A stretch of DNA of 41,171 nucleotides from Fragilariopsis cylindrus CCMP1102 (Eukaryota; Bacillariophyta; Bacillariophyceae; Bacillariales; Bacillariaceae). Within the stretch, counting starts at the first letter, position 1. Each line of letters begins with the position of its first letter. The notes beneath the pieces are model-generated. The model saw only the letters and a program-made list of their open reading frames with translations, did no database searches and had not been told where the DNA came from. This document shows positions 29,691-40,306 of the stretch, piece by piece. Both the position numbers and the translations under genes were made by a program. The DNA lies in NCBI GenBank assembly GCA_900095095.1, contig FMBT01000588.1, positions 1 to 41,171 on the forward strand, written 5' to 3'.

Positions 29691-31304
29691 ATGGGAGCAG
29701 CTCATTCGCGACTGATGGGGTCTTCTTGTTTTGACGGACGAGTAGCAGCCGAAGATGAAACTGAAACTAAAAATAATCTGGATCTTCAACAAAATCATGA
29801 CAGACAACATATCACATCAGCTATCCCTCCTGAGATGCGGGTAAGTGTTCGGCTGGAGGGATGTGTAAGTGATGAAGATCATAGATCTAAAAAGAAAATG
29901 TGGGTTGATATGCTACATCCATTAAAAGGAGAAGTTGGTTTAATTGCCAGCGGACTAGAGTATCGCTTAGTTAAAATACATGTACAAGACGATGGTGATG
30001 TACGTGTAGTGGAGGCTTCAACAACGTCGGTGACGAAAGAATCAAATGATACAAATTGTTTAAGTACAACAGAAAATGGCAACGGTAATAGTAGCGGTAA
30101 TCATTGCGAATGTCAAAACGAAAACGGAAACGAAAAGAACAATAATTGTGTGATGGATACTAATAGCAAAATAAAATCTCAAACAAGAAAGGACAGATCA
30201 GATATAAACAATACAATAATGAGATTGTTCCATAAAGAATCTAATACTATGATCACAATGACAAATAGAAAAGAATATATTGCTGACGGTGCTATGTATG
30301 ATATCATTTGTCGTCTCGCAATGGAATATTCGATTGAGCTAATGATTAAGGACGGGGGACTACAATGGATAACTATTCCAACAGCAGCAGCAGCAGCAGT
30401 AGTAGCAGCAGCAGAAGTAAAGGAAAATCAATCGGAACCGATCCGTGCACTTATTAGTACCAGATTAGTAGAAGATGAATCGAGACTAGATAATGAGCCC
30501 ACGTTATTAATTGCTACAGGGAAGGGGCGGGTACGAGCAGGAATTTTTTCGCGACAACATCTACTTACGACTGGTTTAGAATGTGGTTCGGCAATACAAT
30601 TTGTACGTGAAGGTCGAAATAGAAACATGAATATAATTATATTGGATCCTAACGTACATGGTGATCGAGTGGGGATGTTCACCTTTGAAAGGTCTATATC
30701 ACATTTGTTTCGTCGTTGGGAGGAGAAGAACGAGGAAGTAATAACAACAACAACAACAACAACTGAACAATCTACTACATTGAAACAAAGAAATATGTTT
30801 GTACTGGAGGAGAAAAACGAGGAAGTAATAACAACAACAACAACAACAACTGAACAATCTACTACATTGAAACAAAGAAATATGTTTGTACTGTCTCATT
30901 CACATTCGGGAGCTCAATTTGTAAGGTATCTACTTAATAGATCTGATCGGTACCTTCCGCATATCCGTGCTATCGCATTTACGGATTCAACACACAATAT
31001 ACAATGGACCAAAACTACAAATCAGGAAGGTCTAAGACACCTTTTAGAATCTGACAAATGTGTATATTTCAAGCGTTCCGACGAAGGTACTAAACAAATA
31101 CTCGCTCCGTTAACAAGCATAGGGAGAGTAATAAATACCGACGACTTCTGGAAGCATCGATTTGGGAAGATTAAAACGTTGTGCGCCGGTACGTCAGAAC
31201 ATTCGTTGACAAATTATTTTGCTAAATGTCTTATATGGGCCCACTTTGATAAGTATCTACCGTCTACCGAAATGGAAAAACAATGCCCAACTGACAATAA
31301 ATAG
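29691..31304 (+). CDS. Arb2/FAM172-family alpha/beta-hydrolase-fold protein
   Basis: A single exon, 537 residues from the ATG at 29691; an in-frame ATG at 29658 gives 548. The later start is preferred for its CCACCATGGGA context and because it exposes MGAAHS, a classic N-myristoylation motif. The C-terminal half matches the Arb2/FAM172 fold: LLIATGKGRVRAGIFSRQHL, then IIILDPN, an SISHLFRRW helix, the nucleophile-elbow-like FVLSHSHSGAQFVRYLL, and AIAFTDSTHNI, followed by GTSEHSLTNY. Known members act in heterochromatin and Argonaute pathways (fission yeast Arb2) and in co-transcriptional regulation (FAM172A). The N-terminal half has the conserved-looking GEVGLIASGLEYRLV plus Asn/Thr-rich filler and an Ala run. 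An 87-bp in-frame tandem duplication sits between the ISHLFRRW helix and the elbow, in a loop where length is probably tolerated. Confidence 0.8.
   Translation: MGAAHSRLMGSSCFDGRVAAEDETETKNNLDLQQNHDRQHITSAIPPEMRVSVRLEGCVSDEDHRSKKKMWVDMLHPLKGEVGLIASGLEYRLVKIHVQDDGDVRVVEASTTSVTKESNDTNCLSTTENGNGNSSGNHCECQNENGNEKNNNCVMDTNSKIKSQTRKDRSDINNTIMRLFHKESNTMITMTNRKEYIADGAMYDIICRLAMEYSIELMIKDGGLQWITIPTAAAAAVVAAAEVKENQSEPIRALISTRLVEDESRLDNEPTLLIATGKGRVRAGIFSRQHLLTTGLECGSAIQFVREGRNRNMNIIILDPNVHGDRVGMFTFERSISHLFRRWEEKNEEVITTTTTTTEQSTTLKQRNMFVLEEKNEEVITTTTTTTEQSTTLKQRNMFVLSHSHSGAQFVRYLLNRSDRYLPHIRAIAFTDSTHNIQWTKTTNQEGLRHLLESDKCVYFKRSDEGTKQILAPLTSIGRVINTDDFWKHRFGKIKTLCAGTSEHSLTNYFAKCLIWAHFDKYLPSTEMEKQCPTDNK
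30719..30892 (+). repeat. 87-bp in-frame tandem duplication
   Basis: Units 30719-30805 and 30806-30892 are near-identical (GAAGAACG versus GAAAAACG). Each encodes 29 residues, EEKNEEVITTTTTTT then EQSTTLKQRNMFVL. Note that the duplicated piece includes MFVL, the strand entering the hydrolase elbow, so one copy of that strand is redundant. Confidence 0.95.
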
Positions 31305-31488
31305 AATTTGGATTACAATAAATCAAAACTCATATAAATAATACTGTAAATTATAAAAGCTTGAAGTAGAAAAGAGGAAACTATTTTGCCTATATTCTAA
31401 ATAGCGAAAGAAGTAATTTGCCAGGAATAAATAAGAGTGATATATATATGTACTGGAAGTAGTTCAGTTTGTCCAAGTAAGTTATAGT

Positions 31489-34247
31489 CTACCGACCATC
31501 CGGTCTTTTGGAATTGGCGGCCTCAAACACGATTTGTGAAGTTATATAATCTCGTTTTTCGCCACCATCATCTTTGAACAAATTATTGAAAGCCAGAAGC
31601 TTAGATTCGTTACAAATAGCGATTATCCCAGCCCCGGTGTATCCGTCTGTTTCAAGAGCAAGTTGGTTTGCCAAATCTTCTAGCTTCTGTAGTTCTGGAT
31701 AGACTTGGTCAGGTTTAAAGATTACATCTCCGAGCTCTTCTAACACAATTTGCTTCCTTCCTTCCAAATCAGGATTATCTAGCCATATAGTACGTTCTAA
31801 TCTGCCAGGTCTACGAAGTGCGGGATCAATCCAAAGTGGATTGTGAGTTATACCAATTACTGTCATACAACCAGGGGAATTATCTGTTGATACATCATTT
31901 TCTACACCATCGAGCTCTGTCAGTAAGGTAGACAAAACTCGGTCCATCGTCCCCTCTGTGGTGTTATCATTTCCACGAACAGCCGCGATGTTTTCTATAC
32001 CATCCATCACAATGATACAAGGCGTAGCCGACCTGGCACTCTGAAAAAGACGATGGAGAGCTCGTTCGGAACCTCCAACCTCCTTGTGAATGAGAGATGT
32101 GCAGCTCACATCAATCAATTTAACAGAATGATTGATTGACGAGGCAAACGCTGCACAGAAATAAGAAATCGTCGATTTGCCGGTACCTGGTGCTGCAGCT
32201 AGAAGGACACCACCTACAAATGCTTTCTTTTCCGTTCGTCCACCACGATGATACATAATCTTGTCAAGTGCTGGACCCTGGCAAACTGGCATGACGATAA
32301 GACGCCGAAGTTCTCGCCACGCTGCCTTAGCACTTTCTCCAAAAAGGGGTAGGTCTGCTATAGGGTTTTCTCGATTACGAATAGGATATAATTTCTGCAA
32401 ATCTCGTGCTGAAAACACCTTCATGTCTACAAAGTCATCATTCACACCCTGCTTAAGTGATTCGGGTGTTGCTGATTGCAATCTTTGCTTTAAGAAGTTC
32501 AAAAAGTCGTTGGTATCTGCACCACTTTCTTGTTTCGATTGCAATGCTATTAATGCTTCTCGACAGTAATGAGAAAGTTCAGCCCGTGACAATCCTATAG
32601 TACACTCTACCAAGTTTTCAACGGAAATATCACTACTACCAATGCGTTGCGATTCGTCGTGTTCTCCGATATGATAATTGGAAATTATACCTCTTCTCTC
32701 TTTCTCATTTGGTGGCAACATAGTTAGAATCTTATCAAATCTATCAATTTTATTTCCAAAATTTTCTTTCGACGAACATATTAGAATCATCCGATCGTTC
32801 CTAGTATCGTAGTTTCTTTCTTGGATGATTTCCAGAAGGGAGAAAAATAATTGTCGTAGTCGAGACGTTTGGTGAGGTTCATTGGTCGTTGTCAATTCTG
32901 TTTGTCCAAATATGCTTTCTATATCATCTAGTAACAATATGCATTTTCCTTCTTTCGTTTTTGCATAGCAAATCAAAGATATGATTATTTCTTCTGCAGC
33001 ACCGACAGTAGTACCAATCGCGTCGAAGGGAAGTACAGGATGGATAACATCTATATTATCGGCACCACCACCACCACCACCAGCGATACTCCTACGGGAG
33101 AAATATTTTTCAACTTCATTGAGAAGGAAAGTCTTTCCAGAACCTTCAGGTCCAAAAACTAGAATAGACAAAACTCTTTTACCACCTTCGTCGTCATTAT
33201 TCGATGTTGTTGTTGTTCCGTATAAAAAATCTTCGACAATGTTTTGTAATTGCGACGAAGCACAATTTGAATTAACGTCAAAGTGCGATGATGATGATAA
33301 TGGTAGTAGTATTGGACATGCTTTTTGTTTGGTAAATTTACAAATATAGGGTCTTGACATGTAGTGTCTAATGAATCTGAAGAAGTTCTGACCTTCGTTA
33401 TTATATCTGGCTTATCATCCCTACTACTACTAGTAGGTTCTTCTTGTATTTGTATTTCATTACTAGCAATATATTCTAATAATCCAACAACTTCCTTCCA
33501 AGGAGAACAATTGTGATCTATACATCGTCGATGGAATTTTTTGTACATGATTTGAAGATTGTCTATCATCTCTGTAGTAGCATCTTCTTGACTATTATTA
33601 TATAATTCTTCATCTAAACACTTTCCAATTATTTGAAGGGATTCCAAACACACTGCTTTTTGTTGACGCACAGCACCTGCCAAAGACTTTGCCATAGGAA
33701 GAAGTAACGTTAACGTTGACAACCACCTTTTATTATTATTACTATTATTATTATTATTATTATTGTTGTTGTTTCTAATGATCGATTCAAGTCGTCGACA
33801 TAATTTTAGCTGTGATGAAATCATTTTTGGTAGTTTTGTTGATAAAGATTCTATATCGACCCGTACTTGATGAATAATATTTTCTACAAACAAAAGCAAT
33901 TCATTGGTTGTTTCGAACGATGTGGCGGTCGTGTCACCGACTTTTGTTGTTACATCTACCGCCGTAGCTTTTTCATCAGACACGAACTTATGAAGCTTTC
34001 CCAACGAGATAATCAATTCTTTGATTGAACTCGATAGTTGATCCCATGGATCTTTTTTGTTATTGCCATTGCCATTGTTGTTGTTGCTATTGTTGTTGTT
34101 GTTAATATTATCATTCTTGTTGGATATGCTTCCAGAAAATTCTAGCAGACTCGATAAAACATCGATTATGTCATCGACTATTACTATTTGATCATCGTAG
34201 TGCTGATTTGGATTTTCTCTTCTTTGAGCACATGCAATCGTCGTCAT
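31489..34247 (-). CDS. tandem AAA ATPase (CDC48/PEX1-like), atypical Walker motifs
   Basis: The start is taken at 34247. The first ~295 residues are helical with poly-Asn runs and have no known domain. The frame then shifts by one missing base somewhere in 33340-33400 and continues to 31489; corrected length is 919 residues. Two AAA modules are clear. D1 has Walker A FGPEGSGKT and Walker B CILLLDDIE (about 32930). D2 has AAPGTGKS (about 32180), VGGSE, Walker B IIVMDGIENIAAVRG (about 32000), and sensor and arginine region IDPALRRPGRLER. A Gly-run loop lies after D1 Walker A. Type II AAA proteins (CDC48, NSF, PEX1/6, AFG2) remodel protein complexes. D1 with an Asp-Asp Walker B is as in PEX1, but D2 normally has Asp-Glu and here reads Asp-Gly, and its P-loop begins Ala not Gly. 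The subfamily is unresolved. Confidence 0.83.
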
Positions 34248-35937
34248 GGAGAAAAGAGGCCTATGATATACGTAGCTAGCTAACTAGGTCCTATACTAGT
34301 ACAAATTTTTGTATAAGGTACCATGAAGAACGGCAACCAACAAAGAGCGCTGTCTTAAGCAATGTTTCAGTGTGAAGGGAGATCTTGGATATCTTTTTTC
34401 TTTTTTCCATTGACGTTTTGAAATTTATTAATGTGAAAATTTTAAATTAATAAAATTATTTGTTAAAAATTTGAATTTTTTTTACGAATAAAAAACGAAG
34501 GACAGACATTGAGTCCCTCCTTCGTCAGTATATTCCACCTTACTTGATTACTTGTACAGTTCTACGAAAATCATTTTGATGTTTTTTGAATCATCTCGTC
34601 TCTCGTCTTTCAAAGGAAAGATGTATCACAACAAAATCATAGCACATCCACAATATAAAATGAAAGTCGAATGACGATTCAAGCATTGTATTGTGTACCT
34701 TCAATTTATCTCTTCAAAAGATGTTAACGTAATGATCAGTCGCGATCCTTTGATCGAACTGATGGTTCGATGATTATGATCTGTCGTCAGCTGTACTAGT
34801 ACTAGCTAGTATTGTCGTACAGTATTTAAAGCAGACAATATTTTCTAGGTTGTCTTTATCGTTACCTTCATTTGTCAGTGAGTAAGTACTTTAATCAATC
34901 TGCACCGAATACGAATATGTTCTCAAAAAAGTAATATAAAAAAAAAACCAGTGTTCATTTGCGCTTACTTGTCAAAAAAGGAAAAGAAGTTTATTCTTCT
35001 ATATACTTTTTTTTTAGTGATGTATAGTGCCCAGACGCATTTGGTAGAATAGTTTCGTGTTTAGATGTTAAATTTTCTGACGTTTTGTTGGAATATAACA
35101 TTGTTTGAAGCACAATTTTATAAACTCGTTGTCCTTAAGGCTGTTTTCATGACATATATTACACCTTTGTTGTCTTTTCCTTTTCGAGAGCGAAGGGGGA
35201 CACAAAAGTGTAAGGTCGGAACGTACATTGGTGCTTCTTCTATTGAAATCAAACGAGTCATAACAGCGATACATCGTATCAAAAATATTCAACATCGAAT
35301 TTAACTTACGTAACTAACTAACGAACATCAATTTGTTTGTTTTTATTATTTTACCGCATTACGACAGTTGGTTGATTGACAATGATGCACGGTGTCCGTT
35401 CGGTAGATTGATCGATCGATTGATTTGATTGCACACAATAAATAGCGGTACCAACCAAACAATGGTTTGAGCATACATATAGTCACGTTATGACAAGTAG
35501 AAGCACAAGACTGAGGAAGAAAGATAGAATACATGAAGTAAAGTTATTCTCACTGTTCTTGGAGAGCGCCTATGTGAAGCCGGTGTATGCGAATCGATAA
35601 ACAATGGCAATTTTCAAAATCAATCCCTTAGGTAGACACCGTTCCACAGTAGTGGACACTATACCAATCGTACGTACAACAGCTACTGGATGGTTCTTTA
35701 TCCGCATCAATTCTTTCGCTGCTTTTATCCTCAAAGAACTGCTACTGCATTCTGACATTTTCACTGCTAGAAAGGACACCAGTAAGAAAACGAAACGATG
35801 GTCCCATTAACAACTCTCATTTCTCGATTATACTACTACCGAAGTATTGTGATAATATCCTGAGGAAGACGACTAGCTCACTCCTGATCATACAGCTAGC
35901 TAGTAGTCGACATAATGCCTTCACTTAGTACACTATT
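34248..35937. other. 1.7-kb intergenic region, no supported gene
   Basis: AT-rich spacer. It has a perfect 8-bp hairpin stem (ACGAAGGA at 34495-34502 with TCCTTCGT at 34518-34525). The overlapping short frames on both strands at 35570-35810 have no recognisable features. Possible downstream exon of the GDHP-motif gene at about 35836-35859 (see that entry). Confidence 0.5.
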
Positions 35938-36522
35938 TTACCCTACATTATAAGATTGATTTAGTAGACGTATATAAAAGATAATAGAGACTACTGGTAT
36001 AAGTGTTTGTTTGGAAATTACCGAAGGCCCTCCAACGGTATCGGGATGATCTCCTATTATCATTCCGTATACTTTCAATTCAATATCACCAAACCGTACT
36101 TGACAAGACTTCTCCTCTTCTACTTCTAAACAATCCTGCTGCTGCAGCTGATTTTGATTTTCGATTGCGATCGTTGTTTTTGTTGTTGTACCAATACAGA
36201 TATTGGAAGACGTCAAATCATCATTATAACTATCAGATAATAATATAGTATCTGTATTATTTGTTGTATATAATGAATTGAATCCTGAAACTTTGGGAAG
36301 GTTCGTGTCTTCCTCAGAGGAAGAAGTAGTATTGGTAGTAGTAGCTGTTGCTGTCACTTTGCTCAAACTCGTATATGTATCGCTGTTGTCAGCACTACCG
36401 GTATTTGATGTTAAATTATTGCTCAATGGAGCGAGTATGGGTGGCGAGTTCTCTTCTTGTTTCTGTAGGATTATAGCATCCGCATCCCCAATATCTAATT
36501 TAACAGCTGTAACTGGTCGCAT
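35938..36522 (-). CDS. diatom FG-x-IE...GDHP-motif protein, 3' end uncertain
   Basis: A 194-residue frame from the ATG at 36522. Most is Thr/Ser/Asn/Asp-rich. Near the end is SCQVRFGDIELKVYGMIIGDHPDTVGGPS, a pattern (FG-x-I-x-I, aromatic, then GD-H/N-P, then GP) that I recognise from many uncharacterised diatom proteins, often with a longer conserved region after it. A donor-like GTAATT follows directly at 36021 after the Ser codon (phase 0), so the coding sequence probably leaves this frame there. A TCTTCCTCAG acceptor near 35860 would add only seven residues before a stop at 35836. Thus the true 3' end is open. Function unknown. Confidence 0.5.
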   Translation of the reverse strand: MRPVTAVKLDIGDADAIILQKQEENSPPILAPLSNNLTSNTGSADNSDTYTSLSKVTATATTTNTTSSSEEDTNLPKVSGFNSLYTTNNTDTILLSDSYNDDLTSSNICIGTTTKTTIAIENQNQLQQQDCLEVEEEKSCQVRFGDIELKVYGMIIGDHPDTVGGPSVISKQTLIPVVSIIFYIRLLNQSYNVG

Positions 36523-37164
36523 ACTTCTTTCTCAACTGCTGCTAATTCTTTCGTCATGGCTTTTTGATTTTGAGTATAACTTATTCTATATTCTATATTC
36601 TTTTGTATCTTATGAAAAATTCACTGATTGAAATTAAAGGAACAATCGCAGAATTGGCACAATCAATGCCATTGATGAAGAGCCGAGCGACATACAGTAC
36701 TCAATACTGTAGGACCTACCATCTAACTGCTGTTACATTGCTCTTTATCGTGTATGTAAGAAATACATTGAATACGGCTAAATTCTAAGGCGGGTATTTC
36801 GCGTACATCATACTAGTAGATTCAATAGAATTCTATTGGCGGGTATTTTCTAAATTTGTGATGTGATCTAACGTTAGATTTAATGAATCTTCGTGAATCT
36901 GTAGTTTTAGTCAGGGGTGTTTCCAGTCGTGAAATTGAACGAAGGAATGATGTTCCCCCCTTACCTTAATATTCCACTATCCCTAAATACTTTCCTCTCC
37001 CCCAAATATTTGCGTGACGACAACCACTCACTCTATTTTCTATGAAGAATTGAAAATTTGACAAAACAAGAGAAAAATAAAAAAATTATACAATCTCATC
37101 CATCCACAAGCAAATTTAGCAGGTACATAGTTGGCAAAATTTATGCTAGTATTGTATTTGAACC
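36523..37164. other. divergent intergenic region, no gene seen
   Basis: Between the minus-strand GDHP-motif gene and BOP1. It includes two near-copies of (A/C)GGCGGGTATTT (about 36789 and 36838). No coding frame is supported. Confidence 0.5.
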
Positions 37165-39654
37165 ATGGCAAAGAAAAAGAGTCTCGCTATGAGCAAACAG
37201 GACGAAACCCCAAAACTCTCACCTGTCGATTCTGGTTCAGAGGAGGAGGACGACGAAGAAGATAGCGTTTACGATTCAGATGTACAAGAATATGATGACG
37301 ATGGTGATGATGACGACGACGGTGATGATGATGATGACAGTGATGAAGATGAATTTGAAGACCAGGGATCGTCTGACGAAGACGAAGATTTACTAGAGAA
37401 ACAGCACGAGGAAGATGATGAAAAGGACTTTGGTATGGAAAAACTTGAGGATGACATGGCTAAGGCATACGAATTAATACCAAGGAACTGGAGTGCAGGA
37501 AAAAGAACGATTGCTGGACAGACTAGAGGAGACGATGCCATTGTTGCAGCCAACTCAGCAGCAGCGACCGGCAAAGGACAAAATTTATGGATGCACACTG
37601 ACGATCTTTCCTCAGATGACGAAGATGAAGATGGGGAAATGAATCGGATTGGAAGAGTCCCTCTTCATTGGTATGACGAGTACGATCATATTGGATATGA
37701 TGCCCATGGGAAGAAGGTTATCAAGACAGCCAGCGCAGAGGGCGGAAATCTTATAGATCAGGCTCTTGCAAATGCTGACAATAAAGGAAAGGATAGGTTT
37801 ATGATTCATGATGCTCTCAATGATAAGAACATAACGCTTACTGCTCGTCAACTAGAGCTGATCAGAAGAATTCAAGGCGGAGCTTACGCACATCCTGAAT
37901 TTGACGGTAATGCTGACTATATTGATTATTACAGTGGAGTCAACCCCGAAATATCAGGTCTTAACTCCAATCGAGACCTACCCAAGGCAAAGTTTCAACC
38001 AAGTAAATGGGAAAAAATGCAGGTTGATGATCTTCTTCGAAAACTCGCAAATGGTGATATCAGTATGGATTACCTTACCGGAAAGGTCCGCGATATGAAT
38101 GACGTTCACAAGAATAATAAAAATAAGGACAAACCGTACATGCTATGGACTGGTGATGAGGAGGATGAGCTCGATAGGAAGAAGGGTCCGCAACATATCG
38201 CGGCACCTAAACTCCCACCTCCTGGGCATGCTGAATCATACATTCCACCGGATGAATATCTTCCTACTGAAGAAGAAATTGAACAGTGGAAAGATCTAGA
38301 ACCAAAAGAACGTCCGCACGGACTGTTGATTCCGAAGAAATTTCCTAATTTGCGATCTGTCGGAGCATATGAACATTCTGTTCGTGAAACCTTCGAACGG
38401 TGTCTTGATCTGTATTTATGTCCTCGTATTATGAAACGTCGCTTGAATATTGATCCAGAAAGTCTCGTGCCTAAGCTTCCTAAAGCAAGTGATCTTAGAC
38501 CCTTCCCAACTGCTAAGTGCATACAATACAATACTCCCTATGAAGGCGTTACTCCACCGATTATTCGCTGTGTAACTGCAAGTCCCGATGGCAAATTTAT
38601 GGCTAGTGGCGCTTCTGATGGATTTGTACGTTTGTGGGAGGTTGAAACAGGACGTCTTTTACGAAGCTGGAACGCATCAAAGGCTGCTCTGTCGGCCGAA
38701 TCGGAAGCCGAGGGAAGTAACGGAACTGAAGATACGAAACCTGTTGTTTGTTTGGAATGGAATCCAAATCCATCCCATCACTGTCTACTAGCAGCTGTTG
38801 GAAAATGTGCCGTTCTTATTGCTACTGGAACTGAAGGACAGCATAACGCTGAAATTACAGCTGCCCTCCTCTCATCTGCAAAAAGTGGAGGAGATGTTAG
38901 CTCTGCCAAAGCAGCCAAGGCTGTTCAATGGGTAACTATGTCAGAAACCGAAACGCCCGTCAGTTCCTTTGCTGGTTTCAGTGGTCCTATTAGTGCACTT
39001 CGTACGAAGGCTGAAATGTCAAAAGTTAGGTGGCATGTTAAGGGTGACTACTTTGTCTCTATTAGTCCTAAGGCAGGAGCCCCATCCGTCCTTATCCATC
39101 AACTAAGTAAGGGAAATTCCCAACAGCCCTTTAGCAAAGCCAAAGGTGAGGCACAGGCTGCTTGCTTTCATCCTAACAAGCCTTTCCTCTTTGTTGCTAG
39201 TCAGCAACATGTTCGTGTCTATCATTTGGTGAAGCAAGCTATGGTAAAACGACTAATTTCTGGGTGTAGGTGGATTTCTTCGCTTGACATACACAAATCA
39301 GGAGACCACTTGATTGTTGGAAGTCTTGATCGCCGAATGGTCTGGTTTGATTTGGATTTATCTAGCACGCCCTACAAGACGCTGAAGTACCACGAGCGCG
39401 CAGTTCGTGCCGTTCAATTTCACCACAGGTACCCCTTAATGGCTAGTGCTTCTGACGATGGTTCTGTCCATATCTTCCACAGTATGGTATATTCCGACTT
39501 GATGCGCAATCCGCTCATAGTGCCAGTTAAGATATTGCGAGGGCACACAATTCAGAACAGGCACGGAGTGTTGACTCTAGCCTTCCATCCAACTCAGCCA
39601 TGGATATTTACAGCAGGTGCAGATGGCAAAATCTTTTTGTATCAAGATATCTAG
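37165..39654 (+). CDS. BOP1: ribosome biogenesis protein BOP1 (Erb1)
   Basis: An 829-residue uninterrupted frame, a little longer than typical BOP1/Erb1 (about 750-800). The N-terminus is an extreme Asp/Glu/Ser tract (24-88). The BOP1 N-terminal domain starts at GRVPLHWYDEYDHIGYD (163-179) and includes LTARQLELIRRIQ-x-G, FQPSKWEKMQV and GLIPKKFPNLR-type segments (GLLIPKKFPNLRSVGAYEHSVRE). A WD40 beta-propeller fills the C-terminal half (about 455-829), with ASPDGKFMASGASDGFVRLWE, ASDDGSVHIFHS and the terminal WIFTAGADGKIFLYQDI. BOP1 forms the PeBoW complex with PES1 and WDR12 (Erb1-Nop7-Ytm1 in yeast) and is needed for 28S/5.8S rRNA maturation and 60S assembly in the nucleolus. The start ATG sits in an ACCATGGC context. 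Single exon. Confidence 0.96.
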   Translation: MAKKKSLAMSKQDETPKLSPVDSGSEEEDDEEDSVYDSDVQEYDDDGDDDDDGDDDDDSDEDEFEDQGSSDEDEDLLEKQHEEDDEKDFGMEKLEDDMAKAYELIPRNWSAGKRTIAGQTRGDDAIVAANSAAATGKGQNLWMHTDDLSSDDEDEDGEMNRIGRVPLHWYDEYDHIGYDAHGKKVIKTASAEGGNLIDQALANADNKGKDRFMIHDALNDKNITLTARQLELIRRIQGGAYAHPEFDGNADYIDYYSGVNPEISGLNSNRDLPKAKFQPSKWEKMQVDDLLRKLANGDISMDYLTGKVRDMNDVHKNNKNKDKPYMLWTGDEEDELDRKKGPQHIAAPKLPPPGHAESYIPPDEYLPTEEEIEQWKDLEPKERPHGLLIPKKFPNLRSVGAYEHSVRETFERCLDLYLCPRIMKRRLNIDPESLVPKLPKASDLRPFPTAKCIQYNTPYEGVTPPIIRCVTASPDGKFMASGASDGFVRLWEVETGRLLRSWNASKAALSAESEAEGSNGTEDTKPVVCLEWNPNPSHHCLLAAVGKCAVLIATGTEGQHNAEITAALLSSAKSGGDVSSAKAAKAVQWVTMSETETPVSSFAGFSGPISALRTKAEMSKVRWHVKGDYFVSISPKAGAPSVLIHQLSKGNSQQPFSKAKGEAQAACFHPNKPFLFVASQQHVRVYHLVKQAMVKRLISGCRWISSLDIHKSGDHLIVGSLDRRMVWFDLDLSSTPYKTLKYHERAVRAVQFHHRYPLMASASDDGSVHIFHSMVYSDLMRNPLIVPVKILRGHTIQNRHGVLTLAFHPTQPWIFTAGADGKIFLYQDI

Positions 39655-40306
39655 AAAGATGCTATTAAACTTTATAATTAAAAATGCATTTGTTGATTCA
39701 TTTATCGTTTAATATTCTCTCAGCTAATATCTAATACTCGTTGTCAAGTAGTCAAATGGTCGCGACATCATGTAAATCGATAAGTATGTTAAACGTTGTT
39801 AGATTTTTTCTGATAACTTTCCACCAGCTGTGTATTATGTACTCGTATACAGAAGCATTATAAAAGCTGCATAGATGTATGATCATTCTTGATCGCTTCC
39901 GAAATTATAACTTAAATTTTAGTTGTTAGATGCATTGTACCGTCTGCAATAAAAAATGAATGCTATAAAAAATAAAAATATTTGCATATAGAATTTACCG
40001 TATACCCTCGTATAAGTGCTTAGGTTTTAATGACACCACTTTGGAAGATCTTATTTGCGTGATTGCTTCTTTAGCTTTTCTTTCAATTGCACAGTACAGT
40101 ATTCGCTTTTGCTTTTGTTCCACTAACGTTGACAGTATTTATGTCATACGTCCACAGTTGATCATAAAATAGATGTCACGAAGTGTCAAGCTTGAAAGGT
40201 ATTTGTAATTTACACATCACGAAGCAAATCAAAGAAACAAGAAAGAAAAGTTCAAAAAAAAGGAGGAGTGCTTTGAAAATATACGATAAAATAAATATAA
40301 ATAATA
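39655..40306. other. intergenic region, no gene seen
   Basis: BOP1 3'UTR and the promoter of the thioredoxin-fold gene. AT-rich, no coding frame supported. Confidence 0.5.

Noticed and set aside
35570..35810. Overlapping short open frames on both strands (about 68 residues each)
   Set aside because: No domain, signal peptide or splice support; the two frames shadow one another.
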